From: Granulicella sp. S190
GTDB taxonomy: Bacteria; Acidobacteriota; Terriglobia; Terriglobales; Acidobacteriaceae
Direction: 5' to 3'
Length of the DNA stretch: 64,000 bases
Assembly (NCBI RefSeq): GCF_009766095.1
Contig: NZ_LMUD01000016.1
Span: 469,063-533,062, forward strand
A program made the position numbers and the translations under genes. The notes below the pieces were generated by a model. That model ran no database searches, had not been told where the DNA came from, and worked only from the letters and a program-made list of their open reading frames with translations. Below are positions 54,174-63,292 of this stretch, piece by piece (the stretch's first letter is position 1; each line of letters opens with the position of its first letter).

Positions 54174-55208
54174 TTATCGCCCCTCTGGCAGCCCGGCGAG
54201 GCTGGTGTAGCCGGCGTTCGTACGTGGCAGCGTGAAGATAATAACCAGAACGATCATGACCATGATCGGCAGAATCAGGATGCTGCCTTCAGGTCCGGTG
54301 GTCCCTCCGCTCAACAGAGGCTTGCCCACCGGGTGCGTTGCCATCAGATGGTGCTGAACCATAATCCCACTGTCAGCCACACCGTAAAGAAAGGATTGCC
54401 CCCAGTCCCACGTCGTGTGGAAGCCGATAGCCCACCACAGAGAGCCGGTACGCCACAAAACCAGGCAGAACATCATGGAAGCAAGGCCTGCAGTCAGTAA
54501 TCCGATGGGCGACTCGCCGGGGTTGGTGCCGTGTACAAGACCAAACAACGTCGAAAAGAAGAGTGCCGAAGTCCAGAACGCAAAAACATTGCTGTGAGGG
54601 GTTTTGAAAGCCCAGCGGAAGAAGCCGTTCAGCCCGCGAGTTAGGGTGTACTGCAGGTAGCCGCGAGTCAGATACTCCTCCAGTAATCCGACAACCAGAA
54701 AAAGACCTAGCCATTGCAGCCCATAACGAGCAATGTCGCTGCCAAAGAGAAGACGGCTATCGAAGACGAGGAAGCCGGTCTTCCAAAGCATAAAAATGAA
54801 GGGTGTGAGGCAGAGGACGCCGAAAGCAAGCCCCGCGGCGAAGTGTCTTAATTTGCTTATGCCGCCAAGCCCGTAGACGCCGACAGCACGCCGCTCAATC
54901 TTCGACATCACCCACGTCACCAGGACAACTCCCAGCAAGGGGACACTTTCGTTCAGAAGCATCCAATAAAACGGGATCGTGTGGTCAGCCGTCTCGTGAT
55001 GAGTCGGTGGATGCAACTTGTGCGTGATCAAATTTGCGCCATAGAGGAAGGCTGCCATCATTGCGATGAAGAGCAATAGACTCCACCCCGCACGAAGCCC
55101 ATCAGCTCCAAAGAAGACCCTTCGCAGCGTGGAGTCGGGCTCTATCGGATGCAGATCAGTAGGCGAGTGCGTTGTTTCGCTGGAACCTTCGTTGATGTTT
55201 GTCTGCAA
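54174..55208 (-). CDS. CPBP-family intramembrane metalloprotease (Abi-like), copy A
   Basis: A 344-residue protein with about eight transmembrane helices. The CAAX protease and bacteriocin-processing (CPBP) motifs are visible: EEYLTRGYLQYTL (EExxxR), FGLVHGTNPGE (FxxxH) and FHTTWDWG. These form the metal site of glutamic-type intramembrane proteases. Such enzymes cleave peptides or lipoproteins in the membrane, but the substrate is unknown. The next gene, divergent, encodes a clear paralogue. Confidence 0.9.
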   Translation of the reverse strand: MQTNINEGSSETTHSPTDLHPIEPDSTLRRVFFGADGLRAGWSLLLFIAMMAAFLYGANLITHKLHPPTHHETADHTIPFYWMLLNESVPLLGVVLVTWVMSKIERRAVGVYGLGGISKLRHFAAGLAFGVLCLTPFIFMLWKTGFLVFDSRLLFGSDIARYGLQWLGLFLVVGLLEEYLTRGYLQYTLTRGLNGFFRWAFKTPHSNVFAFWTSALFFSTLFGLVHGTNPGESPIGLLTAGLASMMFCLVLWRTGSLWWAIGFHTTWDWGQSFLYGVADSGIMVQHHLMATHPVGKPLLSGGTTGPEGSILILPIMVMIVLVIIFTLPRTNAGYTSLAGLPEGR

Positions 55209-55318
55209 AGGAGAATCCTCTTATCAGAACGATATACGAGCCAACCGGCCAGAAGTTCCGTTCCTGCTTCATCTAATCGATTACCGCCGCACTGATTTGT
55301 CACCCTCGTGAAGACGCC

Positions 55319-55367
55319 GCCCTTTGGGTTCAGAACCCAAAGGGTCAATCTCTGGTCATTCTGAACG
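55319..55367. repeat. 49-bp repeat, copy 1
   Basis: The segment contains a perfect inverted repeat CCCTTTGGGTTC-A-GAACCCAAAGGG at 55320-55344 and the outer GTTCAGAA/TTCTGAAC pair, so it can fold into a hairpin. A second copy differing at 4 of 49 positions is at 56471-56519. It lies between the two divergent CPBP genes. Confidence 0.85.
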
Positions 55368-55512
55368 GCGGGGATAAGAGACATTATCATGCTCAAAAAT
55401 TGAGCAGCAGATACTTTAGCGTTCCTGGGGTAATTTTTCTGAGACTACTTGGATTGGGTTATACCCTAGCGAGACAGCCACACATAAAATGTGGTCGAGG
55501 AGATATACCTTG

Positions 55513-56466
55513 ATGGAATCTAGCCCCCCTGAAACTTCACCACCGTTCAAGATTTCCTGTCCGCAAAGCAATGTACGCCGTATATTCATCGGCACTCGCG
55601 GGCTTAGGGCAGGATGGGGTGCACTTAGCTTCGTGGCCCTGTTGATCCTTCTTGGAGCGACAACTTACGGCTTAGTCCGCATTCTCCCACTTCCAGCCTT
55701 CGAAAGCGGTGGCTCTGTCACGATGACACCCTTCAATAAGGGAATCGTCGATGCGGTACTCCTTGTGATCGTTGTGATTGCAACCTCGATCATGGCACGG
55801 CTCGAAAAAAGACGATTGGCAGACTATGGTTTCGGACGAAGTAAGGAACTGGGACGATTCTTTTCCGGCGTAGGTTGGGGCTTTTTCTTTATCAGTCTCC
55901 TCGTCTTTGTATTGTTTGAAACGCACAATTTGGTCTTTGAAAATTACACGATCCGTCTCGGCACTGCATTTCTCTATGGGGTTGAGTGGTTTATCAGTAT
56001 GTTTTTCGTTGGAGCTTTCGAAGAGACAATCTTTCGCGGCTATCTACAATGGACGCTCGCACGCGGCATAACATTTTGGGGTGCATCCGCCGTTCTAGCA
56101 GTCATCTTTGGCTCAGCCCATGGTTCGAATCCTGGGGAATCGCATATTGGATTGTTTTCCGCCGCCGCGATCTCACTCGCTCTCAGCCTGAGTATTTGGT
56201 ATACGCGCTCCCTATGGTGGGCTGTCGGCTTTCATACTGCATGGAACTGGGGAGAGACGTTCTTCTATGGAACACCAAACAGCGGTTTGCTTGCCGAGGG
56301 ACATCTTCTGTCCATTCGAGCTGAGGGTGCTTCTATCACAAGTGGAGGCTCGACTGGCCCAGAGGGAAGTGTTTTTGTGTTGCCGATAGTCCTGCTCGTG
56401 GGAGCAGCTATTTACCTGACCTGCCGTCCCCAAATGTCGGCTGTACAACCTCGAAAGGGCCAATGA
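55513..56466 (+). CDS. CPBP-family intramembrane metalloprotease (Abi-like), copy B
   Basis: A 317-residue paralogue of the divergent CPBP gene. It shows IGTRGLRAGWGALSFVALL early on, the catalytic EETIFRGYLQWTLARG, FGSAHGSNPGE and FHTAWNWGETFFYG. The C-terminal TSGGSTGPEGSVFVLPIVLL segment is shared with copy A (SGGTTGPEGSILILPIMVM). The ATG at 55513 follows GAGGAG at about ten bases, and an ATG at 55489 is an alternative. The gene lies between two copies of a 49-bp repeat. The substrate is unknown. Confidence 0.9.
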   Translation: MESSPPETSPPFKISCPQSNVRRIFIGTRGLRAGWGALSFVALLILLGATTYGLVRILPLPAFESGGSVTMTPFNKGIVDAVLLVIVVIATSIMARLEKRRLADYGFGRSKELGRFFSGVGWGFFFISLLVFVLFETHNLVFENYTIRLGTAFLYGVEWFISMFFVGAFEETIFRGYLQWTLARGITFWGASAVLAVIFGSAHGSNPGESHIGLFSAAAISLALSLSIWYTRSLWWAVGFHTAWNWGETFFYGTPNSGLLAEGHLLSIRAEGASITSGGSTGPEGSVFVLPIVLLVGAAIYLTCRPQMSAVQPRKGQ

Positions 56467-56470
56467 TAGG

Positions 56471-56519
56471 GACCTCTGGGCTCAGAACCCAAAGGGTCAA
56501 TTTCTGGTCATTCTGAACG
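56471..56519. repeat. 49-bp repeat, copy 2
   Basis: A copy in the same orientation as that at 55319-55367, with 4 differences, directly after the copy-B CPBP gene. Its left arm is changed (GACCTCTGGGCTC), so its hairpin is less perfect than in copy 1. Confidence 0.85.
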
Positions 56520-56576
56520 TAAACTCAAACTGACCCGACACCCACACTTCCAAAGTGCGACGTTGATCGATGCCAG

Positions 56577-57638
56577 TTGCGTTATGCTGAACTCTTCGCA
56601 CCTTTAGAAAAGGCGCTGAGCACGGGAGACGCTGACTTGGATTGCAGGATTTTTTACCACGATAAGTGCTTCGACGGAGCCTGTTCGGCTTCGCTCTTCA
56701 CGCGATTTCATCGCGAACGCGTGAAGACGGCGGACTCCTACTCGTATCACGGTCTGGTGCACCGGGCTGGCGCGCTCTTCGACGAAGGCGACTTCAGCAG
56801 CGGCGAAAACGCTATCGTGGACTTCAAATACTCCGCCTCGCCCAGGGTCACCTGGTGGTTCGATCATCATCAGAGCGCCTTCCTCACCCCCGAAGACCAG
56901 AAGCACTTCGAAGCAGGTCAGGCCGACGGGTCGCAGCGCATGCGAAAGTTCTTCAATCCCAACTACATCTCCTGCACCAGCCTCATCGCCGACATCGCGC
57001 AGGTCAACTTCGGATTCGACACCGCCCCTCTCCTCGATTTGATCAAGTGGGCCGACATCGTCGACGGAGCACGCTACGAGAGCGCGAAGGCCGCAGTCGA
57101 GATGGCTGAGCCCGCCATGAAGCTCACCATGGTCATCGAAAGCTCTCCGGACCCCACCCTGGTCAAAAGGCTGATTCCCATCCTCACCGAGATGAGCCTG
57201 CAACAAGTCCTGGACCTGGAGTTCGTGCAGACCCTGCTGGGCCCGCTGATGGACCGGCACTGGGCCGCACTCGAGCTCATCAGGCAACGCGCGACGGTGG
57301 AGCAGGGAGTCATCACCTTCGATATCACCGACCAGCCCACCGAAGGCTACAACAAGTTCATCCCCTACTACCTCCATCCCGACGCCACCTACAACGTGGG
57401 CCTCAGCAAGTCGAGCTTTCGCACCAAGGTCTCGGTAGGAACCAATCCCTGGACCAAACGCATGCCCTCTGAACTGATCAACCTGGCCGCCATCTGCGAG
57501 CGATACGGCGGCGGCGGCCATGCCCGAGTAGGCGCCATCAGCTTCCCACCCGACCGCGAAGACGAAGCCAGGAAAGCTGTCGGAGAGATTCTGACCGAGC
57601 TGAGAGCACCTTCCTCCGCCAGCGAAAAAAATAGTTGA
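56577..57638 (+). CDS. DHH-family phosphoesterase
   Basis: A 353-residue protein with the DHH metal-binding motifs: YHDKCFDGACSASL at the N-terminus, WWFDHHQSAFLTP, and the DHHA1-type GGGGHARVGAIS near the C-terminus. Such enzymes cleave phosphodiesters in nucleotides or short oligonucleotides, or act on inorganic pyrophosphate. The start is uncertain. The frame opens at a TTG with no good ribosome site, so the true start may be a few codons later. It is alone on this strand and is followed by a bidirectional terminator. Confidence 0.85.
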   Translation: MRYAELFAPLEKALSTGDADLDCRIFYHDKCFDGACSASLFTRFHRERVKTADSYSYHGLVHRAGALFDEGDFSSGENAIVDFKYSASPRVTWWFDHHQSAFLTPEDQKHFEAGQADGSQRMRKFFNPNYISCTSLIADIAQVNFGFDTAPLLDLIKWADIVDGARYESAKAAVEMAEPAMKLTMVIESSPDPTLVKRLIPILTEMSLQQVLDLEFVQTLLGPLMDRHWAALELIRQRATVEQGVITFDITDQPTEGYNKFIPYYLHPDATYNVGLSKSSFRTKVSVGTNPWTKRMPSELINLAAICERYGGGGHARVGAISFPPDREDEARKAVGEILTELRAPSSASEKNS

Positions 57639-57788
57639 AAAAGTTGGCGCATCTTTCAGTAGCGAAAAAGTGAATGCTCCAGCTCCACGTCAGCCACGCA
57701 TTCCACCACGCTCTCACCAGCAAAAAACCATCACCAAACACGCCCTTTTCTAAAACACCCCCGAAAAACCCCAGCAAAAACAACAAAA

Positions 57789-57829
57789 CCCCGGTCCGAA
57801 ACCATCTCGAACCGGGGCTGATTTTTTTT
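57789..57829 (+). terminator. Bidirectional rho-independent terminator
   Basis: CCCCGGT at 57789-57795 pairs with ACCGGGG at 57811-57817, with inner CGA/TCG pairing. On the forward strand it is followed by eight T, and on the reverse strand by a T-rich tract. It separates the convergent DHH and rseP genes. Confidence 0.88.
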
Positions 57830-57838
57830 ACAAATCTT

Positions 57839-59227
57839 CTAAGGTTTAAGCTTCGTAAAAAGGTTCAGCTTGGTCAGGTCGTTGAAGATAACAAACGCGA
57901 AGAAAGCCAGCAGGCAAACGAACGCCACCTGGTACACCCGCTCCTTGATCTGCTGATTCACATCCCGCCGCATGATTGTCTCAATCAGTAGAAATAGGAT
58001 CATCCCACCGTCGAGAATAGGAATCGGCAGCAGGTTGAAGATCCCAAGATTCAACGAGATATAGCTCATCAACCCAATCAGCGGCATCCATCCCGGCATC
58101 TGCGCCGCCTGGTGAATCTGCTGCCCAATTCCAATAGGGCTCTGCAGACTCTTCACCGAAACCTGCCGCGTAAACAGCCGCTTCAACACCTCAACAATCA
58201 GCAACGACCCCTTCTTGTTGAACTGCCACGAAGCCACTATCGCCTTGCCCAGCGGCAACCGCTCCACCTTCACCGGTGGCTGCACCGCAACAAACCCCAG
58301 CCTATAATCCTTCTGCTTCGGCCCACCAGGAGTATCCGCCAGTTCGGGAGTCACTTGGATCGGCACGGTCTGCGTTGTGCCGTTCGACGCAACCCGTTGA
58401 ATCACAAGGGATGCAGGCTTGCCAGCTTGATCCTGAAGATAGGACAGCAACGCCGGAACCGAGTGCAGTTGAAGCCCATCGATACTCAAAATCTTGTCGT
58501 GCGGCATCAACCCGGCACGAGCCGCAGGCATATTGGCTTCGAGCGAATCAACCTGAACAGGCGTGTTCTGCATCTTCGGTATAAGGCCCAGATTGTCCAG
58601 AGAGAAGTCGTCGGGAACTCCCTTGTTTTCAACGAAAAGCTTCGTATTGACTCGCTGTCCATCGTGCACAAATGAGAAAGGAACCGTCTGATTGAGATTC
58701 AACAAAGAGCGGATTCCAACCTGATCCCACGTCGGATTCTCAATGGAATCGTACTGGACGATCGTGTCGCCGCTATGAATTCCAGTCCGGCTGGCAGGCG
58801 TGTTTGGCGCGATATAGTCCGTGGAAGCAGGACCATCGATGAACTCCTGCACCTCGTTATGCAGCATCGAGACGCCCGTCATCAGCCCAAGCGCAAGGAT
58901 GAAGTTGGCAAAGGGTCCAGCTAATGCAACAAGAATGCGCTGCCAGCGGGGATGAGCGTTGAAGTCGCCGGGATCTGTGGTGCGCCCCTCCTCCGTCTCC
59001 ACGGTTTGAAACGACATCTCGCCGGCCATCTTGACGTATCCGCCAAGCGGCACAGCCGCGATCTGGTACTCCGTGTCGCCACGGCGAAAGCCTACCAGGC
59101 GTTTACCAAAGCCGATTGAAAAGACCTCGACACGGATTCCGCAGAGCTTGGCGACCGCGAAGTGGCCGAACTCGTGGACCAGAACCATGATGCCGAGAAC
59201 GATGAGAAGCTGAACGATTGTTGCCAT
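57839..59227 (-). CDS. rseP: RIP metalloprotease RseP (site-2 protease)
   Basis: A 462-residue membrane protease. The first helix carries the zinc motif LVHEFGHFAVAKLCG. Two PDZ-like domains lie between it and the C-terminal helices, seen as TPASRTGIHSGDTIVQYDSI and PAARAGLMPHDKILSIDG. The second metal motif is NLLPIPILDGG. It would cleave anti-sigma factors or signal peptides in the envelope stress path. The gene is in the typical order uppS-cdsA-dxr-rseP on the reverse strand. Confidence 0.95.
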   Translation of the reverse strand: MATIVQLLIVLGIMVLVHEFGHFAVAKLCGIRVEVFSIGFGKRLVGFRRGDTEYQIAAVPLGGYVKMAGEMSFQTVETEEGRTTDPGDFNAHPRWQRILVALAGPFANFILALGLMTGVSMLHNEVQEFIDGPASTDYIAPNTPASRTGIHSGDTIVQYDSIENPTWDQVGIRSLLNLNQTVPFSFVHDGQRVNTKLFVENKGVPDDFSLDNLGLIPKMQNTPVQVDSLEANMPAARAGLMPHDKILSIDGLQLHSVPALLSYLQDQAGKPASLVIQRVASNGTTQTVPIQVTPELADTPGGPKQKDYRLGFVAVQPPVKVERLPLGKAIVASWQFNKKGSLLIVEVLKRLFTRQVSVKSLQSPIGIGQQIHQAAQMPGWMPLIGLMSYISLNLGIFNLLPIPILDGGMILFLLIETIMRRDVNQQIKERVYQVAFVCLLAFFAFVIFNDLTKLNLFTKLKP

Positions 59228-59265
59228 GAAGTTGGAGAAGACCTCTTACCTTGGTTGATTACAGG

Positions 59266-60456
59266 CTACCGTCGGGCACCGGCGTATTGTCGGGCAATCA
59301 CTTCGCGAGCAGTGTCACGCGCGGCAAGATCTGCATCGAGCACATCGAGGATAGACGCCGGAGGGTTACCGGAGGTTAGCTGCAGCACAGCCTCTATTGT
59401 ACGCGGGATGCCAAGGAAGGGGATACGTCCTTCGAGGAAGGCCGCGACGGCGATCTCATCCGTGGCATTGAGTGCAATGCAAGCATTGCCGCCGGCCTCA
59501 GCCGCCTCGTAGGCGATACGAAGGCAAGGGAAGCGGGTCAGGTCGGGCTGGGAGAAGTCCAACTGCGAGAGCATTGTGAGATCGAAGCTGAGGGCCTCTT
59601 TTGCGGTCACGGCAACCCGTTCAGGATAAGCAAGAGCATAGAGGATTGGAAGGCGCATATCAGTAACCGATATCTGCGCAAGGATGCTTCCGTCAACGAA
59701 CTCAACCAGAGAGTGGACTGTCGATTGGGGGTGGATGGTCGTTCGGACCTGTCTGGCGGGCAGATTGAAGAGGCGGCACGCTTCGATAACCTCGAACCCC
59801 TTGTTCATCATCGTAGCGGAATCGATAGTGATTCGTTGACCCATCACCCAGGTGGGGTGCTTGAGGGCCTGTTGTGGGCTGATGTGCTCGAAGTCGGCAA
59901 GAGGCGTATTCCTGAAAGGGCCGCCGGAGGCTGTAAGCCAAATCTGCTTAACTTCCTTAGGAGTTCCGCCGCGCATGCACTGGTGAACCGCATTGTGCTC
60001 TGAGTCGATAGGCAGAAGAGCTGCCCCATGTTGCTTCGCGGCCGCGATGATCAACTCGCCTGCTGCTACCAGACACTCTTTGTTAGCGAGGCCAATGGTC
60101 TTGCCGGCGCAGACTGCCGCGTAGGTGGCTTCAAGACCAGCGACGCCTACTATGGCAGAGACCACAAAGTTGACATCAGGAAGCGTGGCGGCATAAACGC
60201 TGCCCGCAGTTCCATGAACCACCTCGATATCGCTGATGCCCTCAGCCTTTAGGCGCGCAAGGAGGTTCGTCGCAAGGGCTTCCGAGGCAAGGGAGATGAC
60301 TTTAGGCCGCCAACGAAGGCACTGGGCAAAAGCATCTTCGACATTTTTGCCGGCGGCAAGAGAGACGACTTGGTAGCGGTCGGGGAAGGATTCGCAGATG
60401 GAGAGTGTGCTGTGGCCGATAGAGCCGGTCGAGCCAAGAATAGCTAACTTTTTCAC
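59266..60456 (-). CDS. dxr: 1-deoxy-D-xylulose 5-phosphate reductoisomerase
   Basis: A 396-residue enzyme of the methylerythritol phosphate pathway that makes 2-C-methyl-D-erythritol 4-phosphate. It shows ILGSTGSIGHSTLSI for NADPH binding, NKECLVAAGELI, PIDSEHNAVHQ with the metal-binding Asp and Glu, and WVMGQRITIDSATMMNKG. All typical motifs are intact. It is the third gene of the uppS-cdsA-dxr-rseP series. Confidence 0.97.
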   Translation of the reverse strand: MKKLAILGSTGSIGHSTLSICESFPDRYQVVSLAAGKNVEDAFAQCLRWRPKVISLASEALATNLLARLKAEGISDIEVVHGTAGSVYAATLPDVNFVVSAIVGVAGLEATYAAVCAGKTIGLANKECLVAAGELIIAAAKQHGAALLPIDSEHNAVHQCMRGGTPKEVKQIWLTASGGPFRNTPLADFEHISPQQALKHPTWVMGQRITIDSATMMNKGFEVIEACRLFNLPARQVRTTIHPQSTVHSLVEFVDGSILAQISVTDMRLPILYALAYPERVAVTAKEALSFDLTMLSQLDFSQPDLTRFPCLRIAYEAAEAGGNACIALNATDEIAVAAFLEGRIPFLGIPRTIEAVLQLTSGNPPASILDVLDADLAARDTAREVIARQYAGARR

Positions 60457-60510
60457 GTTCTTTATTTTCTCAGATTTAGGGACGAATGAACTCTACGAAT
60501 GCTTTTCAGG

Positions 60511-61374
60511 TCAGAAGCGTCCCAGGCCAAAATAGTCCTTGAGGAGCAGGACATACCAGAGAACGGGAGCAGCCAGAAGAAGGGCGTCGATGCGATCGAG
60601 TATGCCGCCGTGACCAGGAAGCATGGTGCCAGAGTCCTTGACCCCCGCGCCGCGTTTGATTGCCGATTCAAGGAGATCACCCAGCTGGGCCGCGATATTA
60701 AGAATTGCAGCAAGAAAAAGTGACTGCCAGAGCGGTTCGGAGATATGCAGGAGCGTATTTCCGTGAGCGGTAAGAGTATAGGAGATTGCTATGACGATGC
60801 CTGCGGCGATCATGCTGCCAACAATGGAGGCGATGGAGCCTGCCCATGTTTTACCAGGGCTCAGTCGAGGAGCGAGTTTACGTTTGCCAAAGGCGCGGCC
60901 AATGTAGAGAGCCGCGATGTCGCCAGCCCAGACGCAGACCATCAGGAATAGCAAGAGAGCGGGGCCATCTTCCTGCTTCCATAGCAGAGGAACGAGAGTA
61001 AGCGGGTAGGCAATGTAAATGAGGCCAAAGAGACCTTGGGCGGTATCCGGCAGAACTTGCATGAGCGGAGCGCGGAAACCGTTCCAGGCGAAGAGGATCA
61101 GGGTCAGGCCGCTGAGTACTGGAAGTTGCGATTCGACTGGAACGTTGGGGAGTGTGACAACGAAAGCGAGGGCAGTACCAACGGCCATCCACCAACTAGG
61201 AATACGGAGGGTCGCGCCATGTGCCTCTGCACCGACAGAGGCCAACTTGAGGTACTCATAGGCCGCGAGCTCGGCAACGATGGCAGAGAAGAGCGTAATC
61301 ATCCAGAGCTGGCCGAAGAAGATGAGGGCGAAGACGACGAGGATGAGAACTAAGGCAGTGAGGATGCGTTTCAT
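60511..61374 (-). CDS. cdsA: Phosphatidate cytidylyltransferase
   Basis: A 287-residue inner-membrane enzyme making CDP-diacylglycerol from phosphatidate and CTP. The signature near the C-terminus is SAIKRGAGVKDSGTMLPGHG followed by GILDRID. About eight transmembrane helices are seen. The start at 61374 (MKRILTALVLI) is the typical family start. A GTG at 61440 would extend it by 22 residues. It follows uppS on the reverse strand. Confidence 0.95.
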   Translation of the reverse strand: MKRILTALVLILVVFALIFFGQLWMITLFSAIVAELAAYEYLKLASVGAEAHGATLRIPSWWMAVGTALAFVVTLPNVPVESQLPVLSGLTLILFAWNGFRAPLMQVLPDTAQGLFGLIYIAYPLTLVPLLWKQEDGPALLLFLMVCVWAGDIAALYIGRAFGKRKLAPRLSPGKTWAGSIASIVGSMIAAGIVIAISYTLTAHGNTLLHISEPLWQSLFLAAILNIAAQLGDLLESAIKRGAGVKDSGTMLPGHGGILDRIDALLLAAPVLWYVLLLKDYFGLGRF

Positions 61375-61477
61375 GAAGGCTCTAAACAGGATACAGGCCA
61401 GAGGCCCAGTATTTGGAAGAAAGGGAGGGCTCTTTGCCACGTCTGACGGCCTTGGATAATGCTATATCCCCATCGCT

Positions 61478-62452
61478 TTAGCGGCGCGATAAGACAGGGT
61501 CTGGTTTGGGGTCAGACTTGGCTTCCACTTTAGAGACAAGATGATCTTGAATCTCGGCGGCCACCTCATCGGCAGGCTGGAGGTTGTCGAGATCTTCGTC
61601 AGTAAAGCTCTCCCCGAGGCCGCCGAAGCGGCGTTCGCGGTGCTGATAGGCGTTGATCGCTTCGAGAAGATGGAGACCATTGAAGTCGGGCCAGAGCCGG
61701 TCAGTAACAAAGATCTCTGAGTAGGCGATCTGCCAGAGGAGGAAGTTAGAGATACGTTGCTCACCTGAGGTACGTATGACAAGGTCCGGGTCAGGCATGT
61801 GGGCGGTGTACAGAGAACGGCTGATGCTTGACTCGTCAAGGGCTTCGAGAGCCCCTGCTCCGAGCAGATCATCGACGGAACAACCTCGAGTGTGAGCCTC
61901 GGTCGTTAGGTCAGTCAGAAGGGATCGGACGGCATCGACGATTTCAGAGCGAGCCCCATAGTTGAGCGCAAGAGTAAGGGTCGTGCCGGTGTTTTTTGCA
62001 GTTGCTTCAGAGGCCCACTGCATCGTGTCCTGTACCTCTTGGGGCAGGTCGTGGGTGCGGCCAATGTAGGCCATCCGAACGTTGTTGTCGTTCATCCTCT
62101 TAACATTGCCAACGAGGTAATTCTTGAGCAGCTTCATCAGGAAGCTGACCTCGGATTTCGGACGGCGCAGGTTATTTTCCAGCGAAAAGGCGTAAAGAGT
62201 GAGCCATGGCAAGTTGATGCGAGAGGCGGTCTCTACGACAAACTGGACGGACTCAGCCCCTTTTTGGTGACCGAGGAAGCGCTTCAAAGCACGTTTTCCT
62301 GCCCAACGACCATTGCCGTCCATGATGATAGCGACGTGCTGTGGAATTTTTGAGGGATCCAGTTGCCGATAGATGCTCTGCTCGTCGGCCGAAAGTTCAT
62401 GGCTGCGATTAGGGACGCGGCTGGAGTCCGATAGGGGAGTTGATGCGCGCAA
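61478..62452 (-). CDS. uppS: Isoprenyl (undecaprenyl) diphosphate synthase
   Basis: This cis-prenyltransferase makes the long polyprenyl diphosphate used as carrier for peptidoglycan and other glycans. The motifs are AIIMDGNGRWAGKRALKR, WLTLYAFSLENNLRRP, LTLALNYGARSEIVDAV, and DLVIRTSGEQRISNFLLWQI. At 324 residues it is longer than the usual 230-260 because of N- and C-terminal extensions. The start is uncertain: I favour TTG at 62452, which follows GAGGT, over a TTG at 62500 without a ribosome site. It is the first gene of the reverse-strand series. Confidence 0.93.
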   Translation of the reverse strand: MRASTPLSDSSRVPNRSHELSADEQSIYRQLDPSKIPQHVAIIMDGNGRWAGKRALKRFLGHQKGAESVQFVVETASRINLPWLTLYAFSLENNLRRPKSEVSFLMKLLKNYLVGNVKRMNDNNVRMAYIGRTHDLPQEVQDTMQWASEATAKNTGTTLTLALNYGARSEIVDAVRSLLTDLTTEAHTRGCSVDDLLGAGALEALDESSISRSLYTAHMPDPDLVIRTSGEQRISNFLLWQIAYSEIFVTDRLWPDFNGLHLLEAINAYQHRERRFGGLGESFTDEDLDNLQPADEVAAEIQDHLVSKVEAKSDPKPDPVLSRR

Positions 62453-62693
62453 AGCGACCTCGCAGATATTGACGCTAGCACACCGATAGAGGCCGCGCAA
62501 CGAAGGCCACTATTTTGAGAAATCGAAATAGGCTACTGTCCTGTGGAGAATTTGCCATCCCACGTTTCTCGCCCAGGAAATTACCTACGCATCTTACGAT
62601 TGTAGAAGGCTTAGCGACCGTTTGAATTTGACGCGCGTGCGTTGGCACGCCCGATCTCGGCATCCACATCCGTATGCGCAAGGCAAGCGGAAA

Positions 62694-62724
62694 GGAGAGC
62701 ATCACTCTGGTAGTGATGCTCTCC
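62694..62724 (-). terminator. Hairpin after the HTH regulator gene
   Basis: A perfect 13-bp stem (GGAGAGCATCACT at 62694-62706 with its complement at 62712-62724) encloses a five-base loop. On the reverse strand it is followed by CTTTCC, so the U-tract is weak. Its location just after the HTH stop fits a terminator. Confidence 0.6.
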
Positions 62725-62758
62725 CAGGAGGAAGTGGTAAGTATCGCGGCAGCGTGAT

Positions 62759-63292
62759 TTAGGCAGTACGACGACGACCCGCAGCTAGCTCGCGTACATG
62801 ATTAAGGAAGATTGACCGTTGAAGATCATCGAGCTGCGAGGTGTACATGGCGATCTCTGCTAGAAAAGGATCGGTCATGAGGACGGCCGTCTCGTCACGA
62901 TGGCGTGTGTTGGAGTCGCGCAGCAGGGCAGAGATATCAACCTGAAGAGCACGCGCGAGGCGATCGAGCGAAGACAGAGTTGGCATCGCCTTACCGTTCT
63001 CAATCTTTGAGATGTAAGTGCGAGGTACTCCCATGCGCGCTGCTAGCTGTCTTTGTGAAAGATTGCGCACATGTCGCAGATCGCGAACGGCGTGGGCTAC
63101 CTGCAAGCCGCCTTCTTGAGTAGCGGGGGGCGGTACCAAGGCGAGTGGTGCGGGAGCCGGTTCAGGCTCTTCGACCTCTAGGCATTTGTGGCAGCGGCGG
63201 CACAGCGCATTGGCTGTCCGGAACTGCACCAAACTACAGTGATCGCAACGTAGTACCTCACGTTGTTCGACAGGTGCCATCATGGTTGCCAT
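62759..63292 (-). CDS. HTH (XRE-type) regulator with N-terminal zinc-ribbon
   Basis: A 177-residue regulator. The N-terminus has CDHCSLVQFRTANALCRRCH, a C-x2-C...C-x2-C ribbon, followed by a Pro/Ala linker. The DNA-binding domain is LRHVRNLSQRQLAARMGVPR and TYISKIENGKAMPTLSSLDR. A C-terminal helical stretch (TDPFLAEIAMYTSQLDDLQR) follows. The start at 63292 is chosen because it directly precedes the metal motif; the longer frame to 63382 has no clear support. Target genes are unknown. Confidence 0.85.
   Translation of the reverse strand: MATMMAPVEQREVLRCDHCSLVQFRTANALCRRCHKCLEVEEPEPAPAPLALVPPPATQEGGLQVAHAVRDLRHVRNLSQRQLAARMGVPRTYISKIENGKAMPTLSSLDRLARALQVDISALLRDSNTRHRDETAVLMTDPFLAEIAMYTSQLDDLQRSIFLNHVRELAAGRRRTA

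Noticed and set aside
56604-57521. Reverse frame of 305 codons opposite the DHH gene
   Set aside because: Shadow of the DHH gene; composition is low in hydrophobic core patterns and no domain is seen.
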